Assembly (NCBI RefSeq): GCF_028435365.1
Contig: NZ_JAGTJJ010000007.1
Span: 341,312-405,311, forward strand
Direction: 5' to 3'
DNA: 64,000 bases
Source: Polyangium jinanense
GTDB taxonomy: Bacteria; Myxococcota; Polyangia; Polyangiales; Polyangiaceae
Shown here: in pieces, positions 26,355 through 34,085 of the stretch
Numbering within the stretch: position 1 is the stretch's first letter
Layout of the letters: the number at the start of each line of letters is the position of its first letter
Position numbers and translations under genes: made by a program
The notes under the pieces: model-generated
The model's input: only the letters and a program-made list of their open reading frames with translations
Told to the model about the DNA's origin: nothing
The model's database searches: none

Positions 26355-27934
26355 GTGGACGCGTCCCCCGGGGCGCTCCGCGAGGTCGCCATCGAGTTCG
26401 TCCGGGTGGAGTGAAACGCGTCCTCGAAGCAAAGTGGCACGACCCCGAGCTCTCCGGGAGCATAGACGCGGAACGCCCGCTCTGCACCGCTCACGCCGCC
26501 TGCGTACGTCGATCCGACCAGGATGGCGTGGGAACAGCCGTGGTTCTGGCACACGATCGCGTCGAGCACTGCCTGCCGCCCCCCGCCGCGCCGCGCTGGC
26601 AGGCCCGCCGACAGGACCACCCGCTCCGCCGGGAAATACCGCTCGACGAGGACCTCGTGCGAGCGCAGGCGCATGGAAAGGCTCGCCGCCTCCGGCTCGC
26701 CGTCGCCTTCGAGCGCCTCGATCGCCTGGACCCACAGCCCTCCCGTGATCTCCAGCGCGACTTTGGCGAGGTGCTCCTCGGCCCGACGCGGTAGCGATCG
26801 CGCGCGTATGCCTGCGACGGTCGTGAGGCCTCGTGCCATGAACATCCTCCGCGTCGTGCCCACACCGTGGACCGAGGGCCCTGTGTTCGGCTCGAACACG
26901 GACACCTCGCCGCCCACGAGCACGGGTCCGCGCGTAAGGGCCCGCGCGAGATCCGGATCCTCCTCGCCGAGCGGCGAGGCGAGCGACGTCGGCGGGCGGT
27001 ACACGTCGTTCACCTCGATCATCGCCACGGTTCGACCGTCCCGCGCTCGCAGCGTGGCGATCGCGCCGATGCGCAGCCCCCCGGCCACCTCCTCGCTCAC
27101 GGGCAGCGTGATCGGCATGGGCCAGGCCAGGCCGTTTTCGAGCCGCATCTCCCTCGCGACACGAAGGAAATCCTTCTCGCCGAAAAACCCCCTGAGTGGC
27201 GAGAGCGCGCCCGTCGCGAAGAGCGCGACGTCGATCTCGGCCTCCGCGTCGAGGTCGATCACCGGCTTCGATCGCAGGTATTCGGCGAGCTGCCCCCGCG
27301 GGGCCGAGGGCGTGGCGCGGATCCTGAGCTCTCCGCCATGCGGCCGCCCGAGCGGCGGGCGGAGATGCGCGCGCACGCGACCCACGCTCCGCTTCAGCGC
27401 AGGGACGTACCCGAGCTCCTCCAGCCGCGCGACGATCCGCGCGAGGCTCTCTTCCTTGCTCTCGCGGTCCGTATAGACGGTGACCTCGGGCGACGCGGGC
27501 GGCTCGTACGGGTCGTCGATCCCCGTAAACCCCTTGATCTCGCCCGCCAGCGCCTTGCGGTAGAGGCCCTTCGGATCCCGGTCGGCGAGCGCGTCGATCG
27601 ACGCCGAGCAGTACACCTCGACGAACCTCTCGATCTGCGCACGTTGCTCGTCGCGGATCGCTCGGAACGGGCTGATCGCGCCGGTGATCGCGCACGCGCC
27701 GCTCCGTGCGACGAGCTTCGCCACGAAGCCGATGCGGCGCACGTTGGTGTCGCGATCCTCCCGGGAAAACCCGAGACCCTTCGAGAGGTGCGTGCGCACC
27801 TCGTCGCCGTCGAGCACCTCGACGTGCACGCCACGCGTGCGGAGCTCCGCCGCGAGCAGCGCGCCGAGCGTGCTCTTGCCTGCGCCGGACAGGCCCGTGA
27901 ACCAGACGACGAAGCCGCTCATAGGGTGTTCCAT
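26231..27934 (-). CDS. cysC: APS kinase fused to an ATP-sulfurylase-like domain without catalytic motifs
   Basis: 567 residues from ATG 27934, with GGAAGG seven bases upstream; ATG 27922 is also possible. Residues 5-185 are a complete APS kinase: P-loop GLSGAGKST, LDGDEVR, GAISPFRAIRDEQR and GEIKGFTGIDDPYEPP, so it should make PAPS from APS. Residues 210-567 follow ATP sulfurylase along their length (FATGALSPLRGFFGEKDF; WPMPITLPVS; VLVERYFPAERVVLSAGLP; LRPEVFEVL). The QxRNPxHxxH site, however, reads RARSLPRRAEEH, and GRDHAG reads GSTYAG. The sulfurylase half is therefore probably inactive or altered. It sits in the cysteine cluster. Confidence 0.88.
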   Translation of the reverse strand: MEHPMSGFVVWFTGLSGAGKSTLGALLAAELRTRGVHVEVLDGDEVRTHLSKGLGFSREDRDTNVRRIGFVAKLVARSGACAITGAISPFRAIRDEQRAQIERFVEVYCSASIDALADRDPKGLYRKALAGEIKGFTGIDDPYEPPASPEVTVYTDRESKEESLARIVARLEELGYVPALKRSVGRVRAHLRPPLGRPHGGELRIRATPSAPRGQLAEYLRSKPVIDLDAEAEIDVALFATGALSPLRGFFGEKDFLRVAREMRLENGLAWPMPITLPVSEEVAGGLRIGAIATLRARDGRTVAMIEVNDVYRPPTSLASPLGEEDPDLARALTRGPVLVGGEVSVFEPNTGPSVHGVGTTRRMFMARGLTTVAGIRARSLPRRAEEHLAKVALEITGGLWVQAIEALEGDGEPEAASLSMRLRSHEVLVERYFPAERVVLSAGLPARRGGGRQAVLDAIVCQNHGCSHAILVGSTYAGGVSGAERAFRVYAPGELGVVPLCFEDAFHSTRTNSMATSRSAPGDASTWITLTEAEILAMIARGEAPPPEVLRPEVFEVLAAGPRSQP

Positions 27935-27950
27935 AGGCATCCCTTCCGGA

Positions 27951-28064
27951 CCTCACCCTCCCCAACCCTCCCTCTCCACACCGTGGAGAGGGAGGGAGTT
28001 TCCGGCTCGATCCAGCGCCGTTCACCCCCTCTCCGCCGCGCGGAGAGGGGGTTGGGGGGTGAGG
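27951..28064. repeat. paired hairpin repeat between cysC fusion and mec
   Basis: Two hairpins in opposite orientation. The first is at 27967-27997 (CCCTCCCTCTCCA paired with its complement), the second near 28026-28050 (CCCCCTCTCCG with CGGAGAGGGGG). Outer arms CCTCACC...CCCAACCC and GGGTTGGGGGGTGAGG pair over the whole 114 bp. The CCTCACCC-CCAACCC-CTCTCC sequence is a dispersed element type. It may end or attenuate the transcript between mec and the cysC fusion. A shorter relative lies at 56693-56716. Confidence 0.75.
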
Positions 28065-28070
28065 TTCTGG

Positions 28071-28619
28071 TTACTCCTCGACGACCGTGATCGCTTGGGC
28101 CACGAAGACCCGCGCCTCCGCGTCCCACACGAAGAGCCGGTGCTCGTCGATCTTGCCGTCGCGCACGCTCGTCACGAGGAACGCGAGGGGCCAGGCCGGG
28201 CCCGGGCCCATCGTGATCTCGCCGCCCTCGTGCGCGGGCGGCTCGCCCATGCTCATCACGGCCGCGTCCGTGGGGCTGAAGTACGCGCCCGCGTCGAGGT
28301 GCGAGTGGTAGAGGATCTTCACGGGGCGACCTTCACGCGCCGCGGTGCGGACCGCGTCGTCGAACTTCTTCTCGTTGAACGAGAAGTACGTGCGCGCCGT
28401 GCGGAAGTACCGCTCCGGATCGATTGCATGCAGCTTGTTCGCGACGTTCTGCATGACCACGGCCTCGTCGCAGACGAGCGGGATCGAAGCGGGGCCACGC
28501 AGGTATCCGCACGCCTCCTCGTCCGCCGCGTACCCCCGGAGCGCGTCCTTCTCCACGATGGCGAGCGCGGCGCGCGTGATTTTGAGGTTGCCGCGCGTCC
28601 ACGGATGATCCGTCACCAT
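28071..28619 (-). CDS. mec: JAMM/MPN metalloprotease, Mec-like
   Basis: 182 residues from ATG 28619, overlapping the cysM stop by seven bases. The JAMM zinc site is complete: Glu in DEEACGYL, then YHSHLDAGAYFSPTDAAVM (HxH, seven residues, S-P-T-D). In actinobacteria Mec cleaves cysteine from the CysO-cysteine adduct made by CysM. Here it is directly downstream of cysM and cysO. Because the local CysO has three residues after its GG, the protease may also trim that tail. It probably needs no cofactor beyond Zn. Confidence 0.86.
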   Translation of the reverse strand: MVTDHPWTRGNLKITRAALAIVEKDALRGYAADEEACGYLRGPASIPLVCDEAVVMQNVANKLHAIDPERYFRTARTYFSFNEKKFDDAVRTAAREGRPVKILYHSHLDAGAYFSPTDAAVMSMGEPPAHEGGEITMGPGPAWPLAFLVTSVRDGKIDEHRLFVWDAEARVFVAQAITVVEE

Positions 28620-29563
28620 AGATAACGCTTCTCCCATTTCATCGGCGCGAAGTACCGATCGCCGCGATCACACACGATCGCGACCACGCACCCGCCGCCT
28701 ACCGTCTGGTGCAGCTCCTTGGCGATCTCCACGGCCGCGAACACGTTCGCCCCGCTCGAATGCCCGACGAGCAGCGACTCCTCGCGCGCGAGCCTGTCGG
28801 CCATGTCCCAGCCGTCTTCCGTGGTGACCCTCCGCGTCTCGTCGTAGGCGCTCCCGTCGTGGATCGCCGGCACGAGCGAGCTCGGCAGGTGCTTCAGCCC
28901 TTCGAGCCCGTGCATGGCCTCCGTGGGCTCGACCGCGACGCAGCGGATCGGGCGCGTGTGCTCCTTCAACCGACGCGACGTGCCCACGATCGTCCCGCTC
29001 GTGCCGATCCCCGCGACGAAGTGCGTGATGCGATCGCCGAGGGCGTCGAGGATCTCCACGCCCGTGCCGTGGTAATGCGCGAGCGGGTTGTTCGGGTTCG
29101 AGTACTGGTCCGGGTAGAAGTAGACGTCCGGATCCTTCGCCACGATCTCGCGCACGTACCGGATCGCTCCGTCGGAGCCCTCCATCGGATCGCTGAAGAT
29201 GATCTCCGTGCCGAAGGCGCGCGCGATGTCCTTGCGCGCCTTGGTCACGTTCGAGGGCATCACGAGGCGTACGGGCACGCCGAGCGCGGCGCCGAAGATC
29301 GAATACGCGACGCCCGTGTTGCCGCTCGTCGAGTCGATGAGGATCTTGCCCGTGCCGAGCTTCCCCTCCTCGATCGCCTTCGTCATCATCCGCAGCGCGG
29401 CCCGGTCTTTCACCGAGCCGCCGGGGTTACAGAACTCGAGCTTCGCGTACACCTCGACGCTCGGCGCCTCCCGGGCCACGCGATCGAGGCGGACGAGCGG
29501 CGTGTTCCCGACGGCCTCGATCACCGAGCCGAAGCGGCGCGACCGCACGAGCGACGAGCGCAT
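28613..29563 (-). CDS. cysM: CysM-type cysteine synthase
   Basis: 316 residues. PLP Lys in NPGGSVKDRAALRM, substrate loop STSGNTGVAY, phosphate loop GIGTSGTIVG and SSGANVFAA. The neighbours cysO and mec point to the CysO-dependent form, which uses O-phosphoserine and a thiocarboxylated carrier instead of free sulfide. Translation starts two bases after the cysO stop. A second, different synthase gene lies upstream, so the cluster encodes two cysteine synthases with probably different sulfur donors. Confidence 0.88.
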   Translation of the reverse strand: MRSSLVRSRRFGSVIEAVGNTPLVRLDRVAREAPSVEVYAKLEFCNPGGSVKDRAALRMMTKAIEEGKLGTGKILIDSTSGNTGVAYSIFGAALGVPVRLVMPSNVTKARKDIARAFGTEIIFSDPMEGSDGAIRYVREIVAKDPDVYFYPDQYSNPNNPLAHYHGTGVEILDALGDRITHFVAGIGTSGTIVGTSRRLKEHTRPIRCVAVEPTEAMHGLEGLKHLPSSLVPAIHDGSAYDETRRVTTEDGWDMADRLAREESLLVGHSSGANVFAAVEIAKELHQTVGGGCVVAIVCDRGDRYFAPMKWEKRYLW

Positions 29564-29564
29564 C

Positions 29565-29843
29565 CTAGGCGTCGCTGCCGCCCGCGATCGCGGGCACGAT
29601 CGAGACCTGATCCGTCGCCTTCACCTCGGACTTCAGGCCGTCGAGGAAGCGGATGTCCTCGTCGCCGACGAAGATGTTCACGTGGCGGCGGACGCCCTTC
29701 GCGTCGAGCAGCCGATCGCGGATGCCCGGGTGGCGTTTTTCGAGATCCTCGATGATCTCGCCGACGGTCGCGCCCGTCGCTTCGACCTCGTCTTTGTTGG
29801 CGGTCAGCGTGCGCATGGGGGTGGGGATACGAACGACAGGCAT
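29565..29843 (-). CDS. cysO: CysO/MoaD/ThiS-like sulfur carrier with C-terminal extension
   Basis: 92 residues from ATG 29843 (GGAGAG upstream); 23 further residues in the open frame are rejected. Ubiquitin-like beta-grasp with MPVVRIPTPMRTLT, ATVGEIIEDLEKRHPGI, HVNIFVGDEDIRF and VSIVPAIAGG, matching mycobacterial CysO. The chain ends GGSDA, not GG, so three residues must be removed before the terminal Gly can be thiocarboxylated. The JAMM protease two genes on is the natural candidate. The gene lies between cysK and cysM, 22 bp after the cysK stop. Confidence 0.87.
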   Translation of the reverse strand: MPVVRIPTPMRTLTANKDEVEATGATVGEIIEDLEKRHPGIRDRLLDAKGVRRHVNIFVGDEDIRFLDGLKSEVKATDQVSIVPAIAGGSDA

Positions 29844-29865
29844 GTGGGTCTCTCCGTGGTGGCTG

Positions 29866-30831
29866 CTACTTGAAGTACTCGTCGAGGCTGAAATACCGCT
29901 CCCCCGTGTCACAGAGCACCGTGACCACGTTGGCGCCGGGGCCGAGCTCGCGCGCGACGTCGAGCGCGACCTTCACGGCCGCGCCCGCGCTGATCCCCAC
30001 GAGCAGCCCCTCCTTGCGGGCGAGCGCGACCTTCGTCTCGTACGCCGCTCGCTCACCCACCGTGCGCACCTCGTCGACGTGCTCGGGGTGATAGTTCTTC
30101 GGGACGAATCCCGGGGCGAGGCCCTGGATCTTCGTCGGGCCGCGCTCGCCGCGCGAGATCGTGGCGCAAGCTTCGGGCTCGACGGCGATGATCCGCGGAC
30201 GTGGGCTCCTCCGGCGGAGCAGCTCGCCGACGCCGCTCACGGTGCCGCCGGTGCCGACGCCGGCGACGAACGCGTGGATCGGCTCGTTCGCCATCGCCTG
30301 CAAGATCTCGCGGGCCGTCGTCTCGCCGTGGACACGCGGGTTCTCGGGGTTGTCGAATTGCGCCGGCATGAACGCGCCTTTCGTCGTCTCGACGATCTCG
30401 CGCGCCTTCGTGATGGCGCCTTCCATCTGCTCTTCGGCGTCGGTCAGGATCACCTCGGCGCCGTACGCTTCGAGGAGCTGCCGGCGTTCGAGGCTCATGC
30501 TCGCGGGCATCGTGAGCACGCAGCGATAGCCCTTCGCCGCGCAGACGAGCGCGAGCCCGATCCCCGTGTTTCCGCTCGTCGGCTCCACGACGACGCCACC
30601 CGGACCGAGCGCGCCGCTCGCCTCGGCGGCCTCGATCATCGCGAGACAGATGCGGTCCTTCACGGAGCCGCCCGGGTTCTGCTGCTCGGCTTTCGCGAAG
30701 ACGCGGCCGCGCGGCGCATCCACGTCGAGCCGCTGGATCTCGAAAAGCGGCGTGTCGCCGACGAGGTCGAGCACCGAGCCGACCACGCGCGGATGCGAGG
30801 GCAATGCAGGCTTTTTCCCGGGCTCGTGCAT
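29866..30831 (-). CDS. cysK: cysteine synthase A / cystathionine beta-synthase-like
   Basis: 321 residues from ATG 30831, seven bases after the Rrf2 stop; upstream residues of the open frame belong to another frame of the regulator gene and are dropped. PLP Lys in NPGGSVKDRICL, EPTSGNTGIGLALV, GVGTGGTVSGVG and GISAGAAVKVAL are intact. It should replace the acetyl group of O-acetylserine with sulfide. No C-terminal CBS domain is present. It is cotranscribed with the Rrf2 regulator and cysO. Confidence 0.88.
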   Translation of the reverse strand: MHEPGKKPALPSHPRVVGSVLDLVGDTPLFEIQRLDVDAPRGRVFAKAEQQNPGGSVKDRICLAMIEAAEASGALGPGGVVVEPTSGNTGIGLALVCAAKGYRCVLTMPASMSLERRQLLEAYGAEVILTDAEEQMEGAITKAREIVETTKGAFMPAQFDNPENPRVHGETTAREILQAMANEPIHAFVAGVGTGGTVSGVGELLRRRSPRPRIIAVEPEACATISRGERGPTKIQGLAPGFVPKNYHPEHVDEVRTVGERAAYETKVALARKEGLLVGISAGAAVKVALDVARELGPGANVVTVLCDTGERYFSLDEYFK

Positions 30832-30838
30832 CACGCTC

Positions 30839-31297
30839 CTAGATGACGTAGTCGGTCCGCTCGACCTCGCCGCGGCGCAGTCCGAGGGCCTCGCCGCGCT
30901 GCACGACGTCGGCGATGGAGATGTCGTCGAAGGCCTTTTCGATGGCGACCGCGAGGTCCTTGAAGGCGGCCGCGGTCGCGTCCGGGCCGCAAGGTTCAGC
31001 GCCGCGCGGGCCTTCGTCCTCGGTGGGGCAGACGACGATCGGGCCTTCGAGGGCGCGGAAAACGTCGCCGATCGTGATCTCGGAGGCGGGCCTCGCGAGG
31101 TGGTAGCCGCCGCGCGGTCCACGCTTCGCGCCGAGGAGGCCGGCCTTCTTCAGGTCCTGGAAGATCTGCTCCAGAAAGCGCGCGGGGATCATCTCGCGCT
31201 CGGCGATCTCACGGATCTGCGTGGGGCGGCCGTCGTTGTGGAAGGCGATGTCGAACAACGCCCGCACCCCGTAGCGGCCCTTGTTGGACAGCTTCAC
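30839..31297 (-). CDS. Rrf2-family regulator (CymR/IscR-like)
   Basis: 152 residues, GTG start at 31297. Winged-helix signature RFLEQIFQDLKKAGLLGAKRGPRGGYHLARP is typical of the IscR/CymR branch. Only two Cys (VVCPTE and EPCGPD) are present in the region where IscR binds its cluster with three, so cluster binding is doubtful; a CymR-like role, sensing cysteine supply through cysteine synthase, fits the adjacent cysK. It is the first gene of the cysteine operon and probably represses its own promoter. Confidence 0.88.
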   Translation of the reverse strand: MKLSNKGRYGVRALFDIAFHNDGRPTQIREIAEREMIPARFLEQIFQDLKKAGLLGAKRGPRGGYHLARPASEITIGDVFRALEGPIVVCPTEDEGPRGAEPCGPDATAAAFKDLAVAIEKAFDDISIADVVQRGEALGLRRGEVERTDYVI

Positions 31298-31305
31298 GAG
31301 GCACG

Positions 31306-31334
31306 GATGTAGGTTGTTGCATCGGAAAAGTCAA
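31306..31334 (-). promoter_or_regulatory. sigma-70-type promoter of the cysteine operon
   Basis: On the minus strand TTGACT (31334-31329) lies 17 bases before TACATC (31311-31306), a near-consensus pair that is rare in this GC-rich window. Transcription would start about 31299, only a couple of bases before the GTG of the Rrf2 gene, so the mRNA may be nearly leaderless. The TTG...CAA dyad inside is a possible Rrf2 site. Confidence 0.6.
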
Positions 31335-31387
31335 GAATACGAGCGATCGACCCGCTCTGATGTGCTCTCCAGTACAAGGTAGCACCG

Positions 31388-31620
31388 CCTCGACCCGGTC
31401 GCCGACCGCCTCGACCCGGTCGCCGACCTCCTCGACCCGGTCGCTCGACCTCCTCGACCCGGTCGCCGACCGCCTCGACCCGATCGCTCGACCTCCTCGA
31501 CCCGGTCGCCGACCGCCTCGACCCGGTCGCCGACCTCCTCGACCCGGTCGCTCGACCTCCTCGGCCCGATCGCCGACCTCCTCGACCCGGTCGCTCGACC
31601 TCCTCGACCCGATCGATGAG
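31388..31620. repeat. 21/22-bp minisatellite, about 11 units
   Basis: Units of the form CCTCGACCCGGTCGCCGACC(G/T), 21 bp, alternate with four 22-bp units that carry one extra T (GTCGCTCGACC). On the minus strand each 21-bp unit encodes the heptad GDRVEAV or GDRVEEV. The 22-bp units shift the frame, so no single protein spans the array. The rest of the approximately 490-bp gap (31298-31787) shows only the operon promoter. Confidence 0.88.
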
Positions 31621-31787
31621 ACAGCAAGTTTCCGTCTGCATCGACCCTCGTTCGCGGGCGTTCAACATGCGCGCATCGATTGCAGTGCTCGATGAACCCA
31701 AGCGCCCCTTCGAGGATCGCAATGACCCCGCGTCGCGATGCGTTTTCCCGGGTGTCATGGTCCAGGAGAGGGATCACGGAGAATGCC

Positions 31788-32297
31788 ATGCCCATCCCGC
31801 CCGTCCCTGTCGGCTCGCTCGTGCTCGATTGTTCGATGCACGGAACGTTTCTCGTCGATCTCCCGCATCGCGCCCTGCGCGGCCTGCTCGTCGAGCGCCC
31901 CGGATTCTCCGAGGCGGTCTCGGAGGTCGTCGCCAATCAGGCCAGCGTGGGGCCCAAGGCCGGCGTCACGCAGGACGAGATCGACGCGATCCTGCTCGAC
32001 AATGACCACATCGCCGATATCGACGCGGTCCTGCCCGCCGCCCGGAAGCTCGTCGAGCTGCTCGAAGAGAGCCGCGCGCATTACGACGACGACAGACAAC
32101 GCAGGGTCCACGCCATCGCGAACTCCATCGAAGGTCGCGCGCGCACCACGGGGATCGCCGAGCTGCTCGCCAAATACGACAAGACCCGCGCCTACCGCTC
32201 GGCGACCGGCGTGAAGGGCGCCAAGACGCGCAGGGCCAAGAAGAAGAAGGCCGAGAGCACCAACCCCACGCCCTCGAGCCCGGCCGATTCCCGATAA
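31788..32297 (+). CDS. hypothetical protein with basic tail
   Basis: 169 residues from ATG 31788, preceded by GGAG seven bases upstream; an overlapping ATG at 31784 is in another frame. Mostly helical and acidic in the middle (DEIDAILLDNDHIADIDAVLP), with a Lys/Arg tail (KTRRAKKKKAES) followed by Ser/Pro. No family recognised. Followed by a strong terminator, so a single-gene unit. Confidence 0.65.
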   Translation: MPIPPVPVGSLVLDCSMHGTFLVDLPHRALRGLLVERPGFSEAVSEVVANQASVGPKAGVTQDEIDAILLDNDHIADIDAVLPAARKLVELLEESRAHYDDDRQRRVHAIANSIEGRARTTGIAELLAKYDKTRAYRSATGVKGAKTRRAKKKKAESTNPTPSSPADSR

Positions 32298-32326
32298 ACG
32301 TTGGCTGCCCCGCCTCCCTCCCGCCT

Positions 32327-32352
32327 CACCCGGCCCTCGGGGCCGGGTGTTT
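32327..32352 (+). terminator. intrinsic terminator
   Basis: Perfect 10-bp stem CACCCGGCCC / GGGCCGGGTG with a TCG loop followed by TTT. It ends the hypothetical gene and argues against starting the Nudix gene at 32347. Confidence 0.7.
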
Positions 32353-32406
32353 GGCCTTCCAAATCGAAGCCTTCCCCTCCCGGCGACCGCCGAGTATCCT
32401 GCACGG

Positions 32407-32880
32407 GTGTCCCGCAGGCCCATCCCTACCTGGTTCTTCGCGATGGTCGTCGTGCGGCGTGGTGACGAGTACCTGCTCGTGCACGAGCGCGGGCACGGGC
32501 AAACGTGGTACCTGCCCGGCGGGCGCGTGGAGCCGGGCGAGCGGATCGTCGACGCCGCGGTGCGCGAGACGCTCGAAGAGGCCGGCGTGCGCGCGGCGAT
32601 CCAGGGCGTCCTGCGCGTCGAACACTCGCCGCACCCGAGCGGGACGGCGCGCTGCCGTGTGTTTTTCCTGGCGAAGCCCGACGGCGACCCGACCCCGAAG
32701 AGCGAGGCCGACGAGCACTCCCTCGGCGCCCGGTGGGTGAAGCTCGACGAGCTCGCGGGGTTGCCCCTGCGTGGCGAGGAGGCGCGCGAGATCCTGAATG
32801 CGGTCGCCGCGGGCGCCCCCTCCTACCCGCTCTCGGTGCTCACGTACGAGGGCGCCTCGTGGGCGCCCCGACGTCCGTAG
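32407..32880 (+). CDS. Nudix hydrolase
   Basis: 157 residues from GTG 32407. The Nudix box is complete: GGRVEPGERIVDAAVRETLE plus EAGV. Such enzymes cleave nucleoside diphosphates linked to another group, for example oxidised nucleotides or NDP-sugars; the WYLPGG start of the box is typical. The extra GTG at 32347 lies in the terminator stem and is not used. It converges on the lipoprotein gene with two bases between stops. Confidence 0.9.
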   Translation: MSRRPIPTWFFAMVVVRRGDEYLLVHERGHGQTWYLPGGRVEPGERIVDAAVRETLEEAGVRAAIQGVLRVEHSPHPSGTARCRVFFLAKPDGDPTPKSEADEHSLGARWVKLDELAGLPLRGEEAREILNAVAAGAPSYPLSVLTYEGASWAPRRP

Positions 32881-32882
32881 CC

Positions 32883-34022
32883 TTATTTCGTGAGCTCGGC
32901 CGCGCGGGCGGCGATGGTCTTGTCCTTGTCGTTCTTGTACTTGGCGACGTAGGCGGGGCCGTCCTTGGGGTCGCAGCCGATGATGGCCGCCATCGTGTAA
33001 GACCGCGTGTTCGTGTGCACGGTGGGGGCGTCCGTGATGCGACGGGCGGCCTTGCTCCCCTTGCTGCGCTGGGCGGGCGTGAGGTCGCTCCGCTTGCAGA
33101 TCTTTTCCAGCGCCATTCCCGTCTCGAAGCCGATGTTTTTCTTCACGTCGATGGTGGAGAGGTCGTCGAGCAGCTTGTCCGTGAAGGACGCGCACTTGGC
33201 GATCGAGGCGATCCTCTCCGCCGCGCGGTTCTTGACGAAATCGTCCTTGTCGGCGCGAAGGGCGTTGATGACCTTGCAGGTTTCGTCGGGAAAGTACGGG
33301 GCGAGGTCGCCGAGGAGATTCAGCGCGAGGCTGCGCCGCGAGGCGGACGCGTCTTTGCTGACCTCGATCCCGTAGGCTACGACCTTGGGGTCACGATTCG
33401 TGGAGCCAAAGCCCACCACGCGCACGAACGCGTCCGTGTAATCCGATACTGGGTGCGCCTTGGCGATCGTGATCGCCCGATCGATTTTGCCCACCTTGAC
33501 GAGGGGGAGGCCGGCGACGAACCTCCCGAACAGGTCGCCGAGGGTCTCGTCGCGCTCCTTCTCGGCCAAGCCGAGGACGGCGTCCACCTTCGCGGCGTCG
33601 GCGGTCTCTTCGTTCAGCGTCTGCATGAGCTTCTCGGCCGCGACGCGTCGCTCCTTGGGATCCTGGCTCCCGAGCATCTTCAGGAGCTCCGGGTTCGCCT
33701 TGCCATTCTCGAACGCTTGCTCCGCCTCGAGCCATTTCCGGAACGCTTCGCAGTCGTCGAGCGAGCCGTTCTCGTCGGGGGTGCAGGCCATCGCGGCCTT
33801 GCGCAGCTCCGCGAAGCTCGGCTCCGGGGGCTCGGCGTCGCCTTCGCCCTCCTCGGAGGGAGGCGCTTCGGCCGCGGCTTCGCCCCCGGGCGCGGGCGTT
33901 TCGGATTTCGGAGCCTCCTTCGTGGCGTCGGCCGAGGCGGGCGGCGGCGTGGAAGCGCCGCAACCCGCGGCGAGCGCGGCGATCGAGAGAACGAGTGCGG
34001 GGGAGAACCGGCCTTTGAGCAT
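32883..34022 (-). CDS. lipoprotein with HEAT-like helical repeats
   Basis: 379 residues. Lipoprotein signal LVLSIAALAAGC, then a Pro/Glu/Ala-rich linker (residues 25-65) and a helical domain of repeated DPKERRVAAEKLM / RRSLALNLLGDLAP / VKNRAAERIASIA units that look like HEAT or armadillo repeats. Probably an outer-membrane lipoprotein scaffold on the periplasmic side. Divergent from the acyl-CoA dehydrogenase across 63 bp. Confidence 0.72.
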   Translation of the reverse strand: MLKGRFSPALVLSIAALAAGCGASTPPPASADATKEAPKSETPAPGGEAAAEAPPSEEGEGDAEPPEPSFAELRKAAMACTPDENGSLDDCEAFRKWLEAEQAFENGKANPELLKMLGSQDPKERRVAAEKLMQTLNEETADAAKVDAVLGLAEKERDETLGDLFGRFVAGLPLVKVGKIDRAITIAKAHPVSDYTDAFVRVVGFGSTNRDPKVVAYGIEVSKDASASRRSLALNLLGDLAPYFPDETCKVINALRADKDDFVKNRAAERIASIAKCASFTDKLLDDLSTIDVKKNIGFETGMALEKICKRSDLTPAQRSKGSKAARRITDAPTVHTNTRSYTMAAIIGCDPKDGPAYVAKYKNDKDKTIAARAAELTK

Positions 34023-34071
34023 GGCGGCGTCCCGTAGTCGATTCTGCGTCACGCGGGAAGCCGATTTTGCG

Positions 34072-34077
34072 TATACT
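34072..34077 (+). promoter_or_regulatory. -10 element TATACT of acyl-CoA dehydrogenase gene
   Basis: TATACT lies eight bases before the ATG at 34086, so transcription would begin at or next to the start codon (leaderless). No TTGACA-like -35 is visible at the expected distance. Confidence 0.4.
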
Positions 34078-34085
34078 CCCGCGCG

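Noticed and set aside
27951..28064. Simple rho-independent terminator
   Set aside because: Two opposed hairpins and pairing outer arms without a T tract fit a dispersed repeat better, though it may still stop transcription.
31388..31620. CRISPR-like or operator array
   Set aside because: 21/22-bp tandem units without spacers; a minisatellite explains it.
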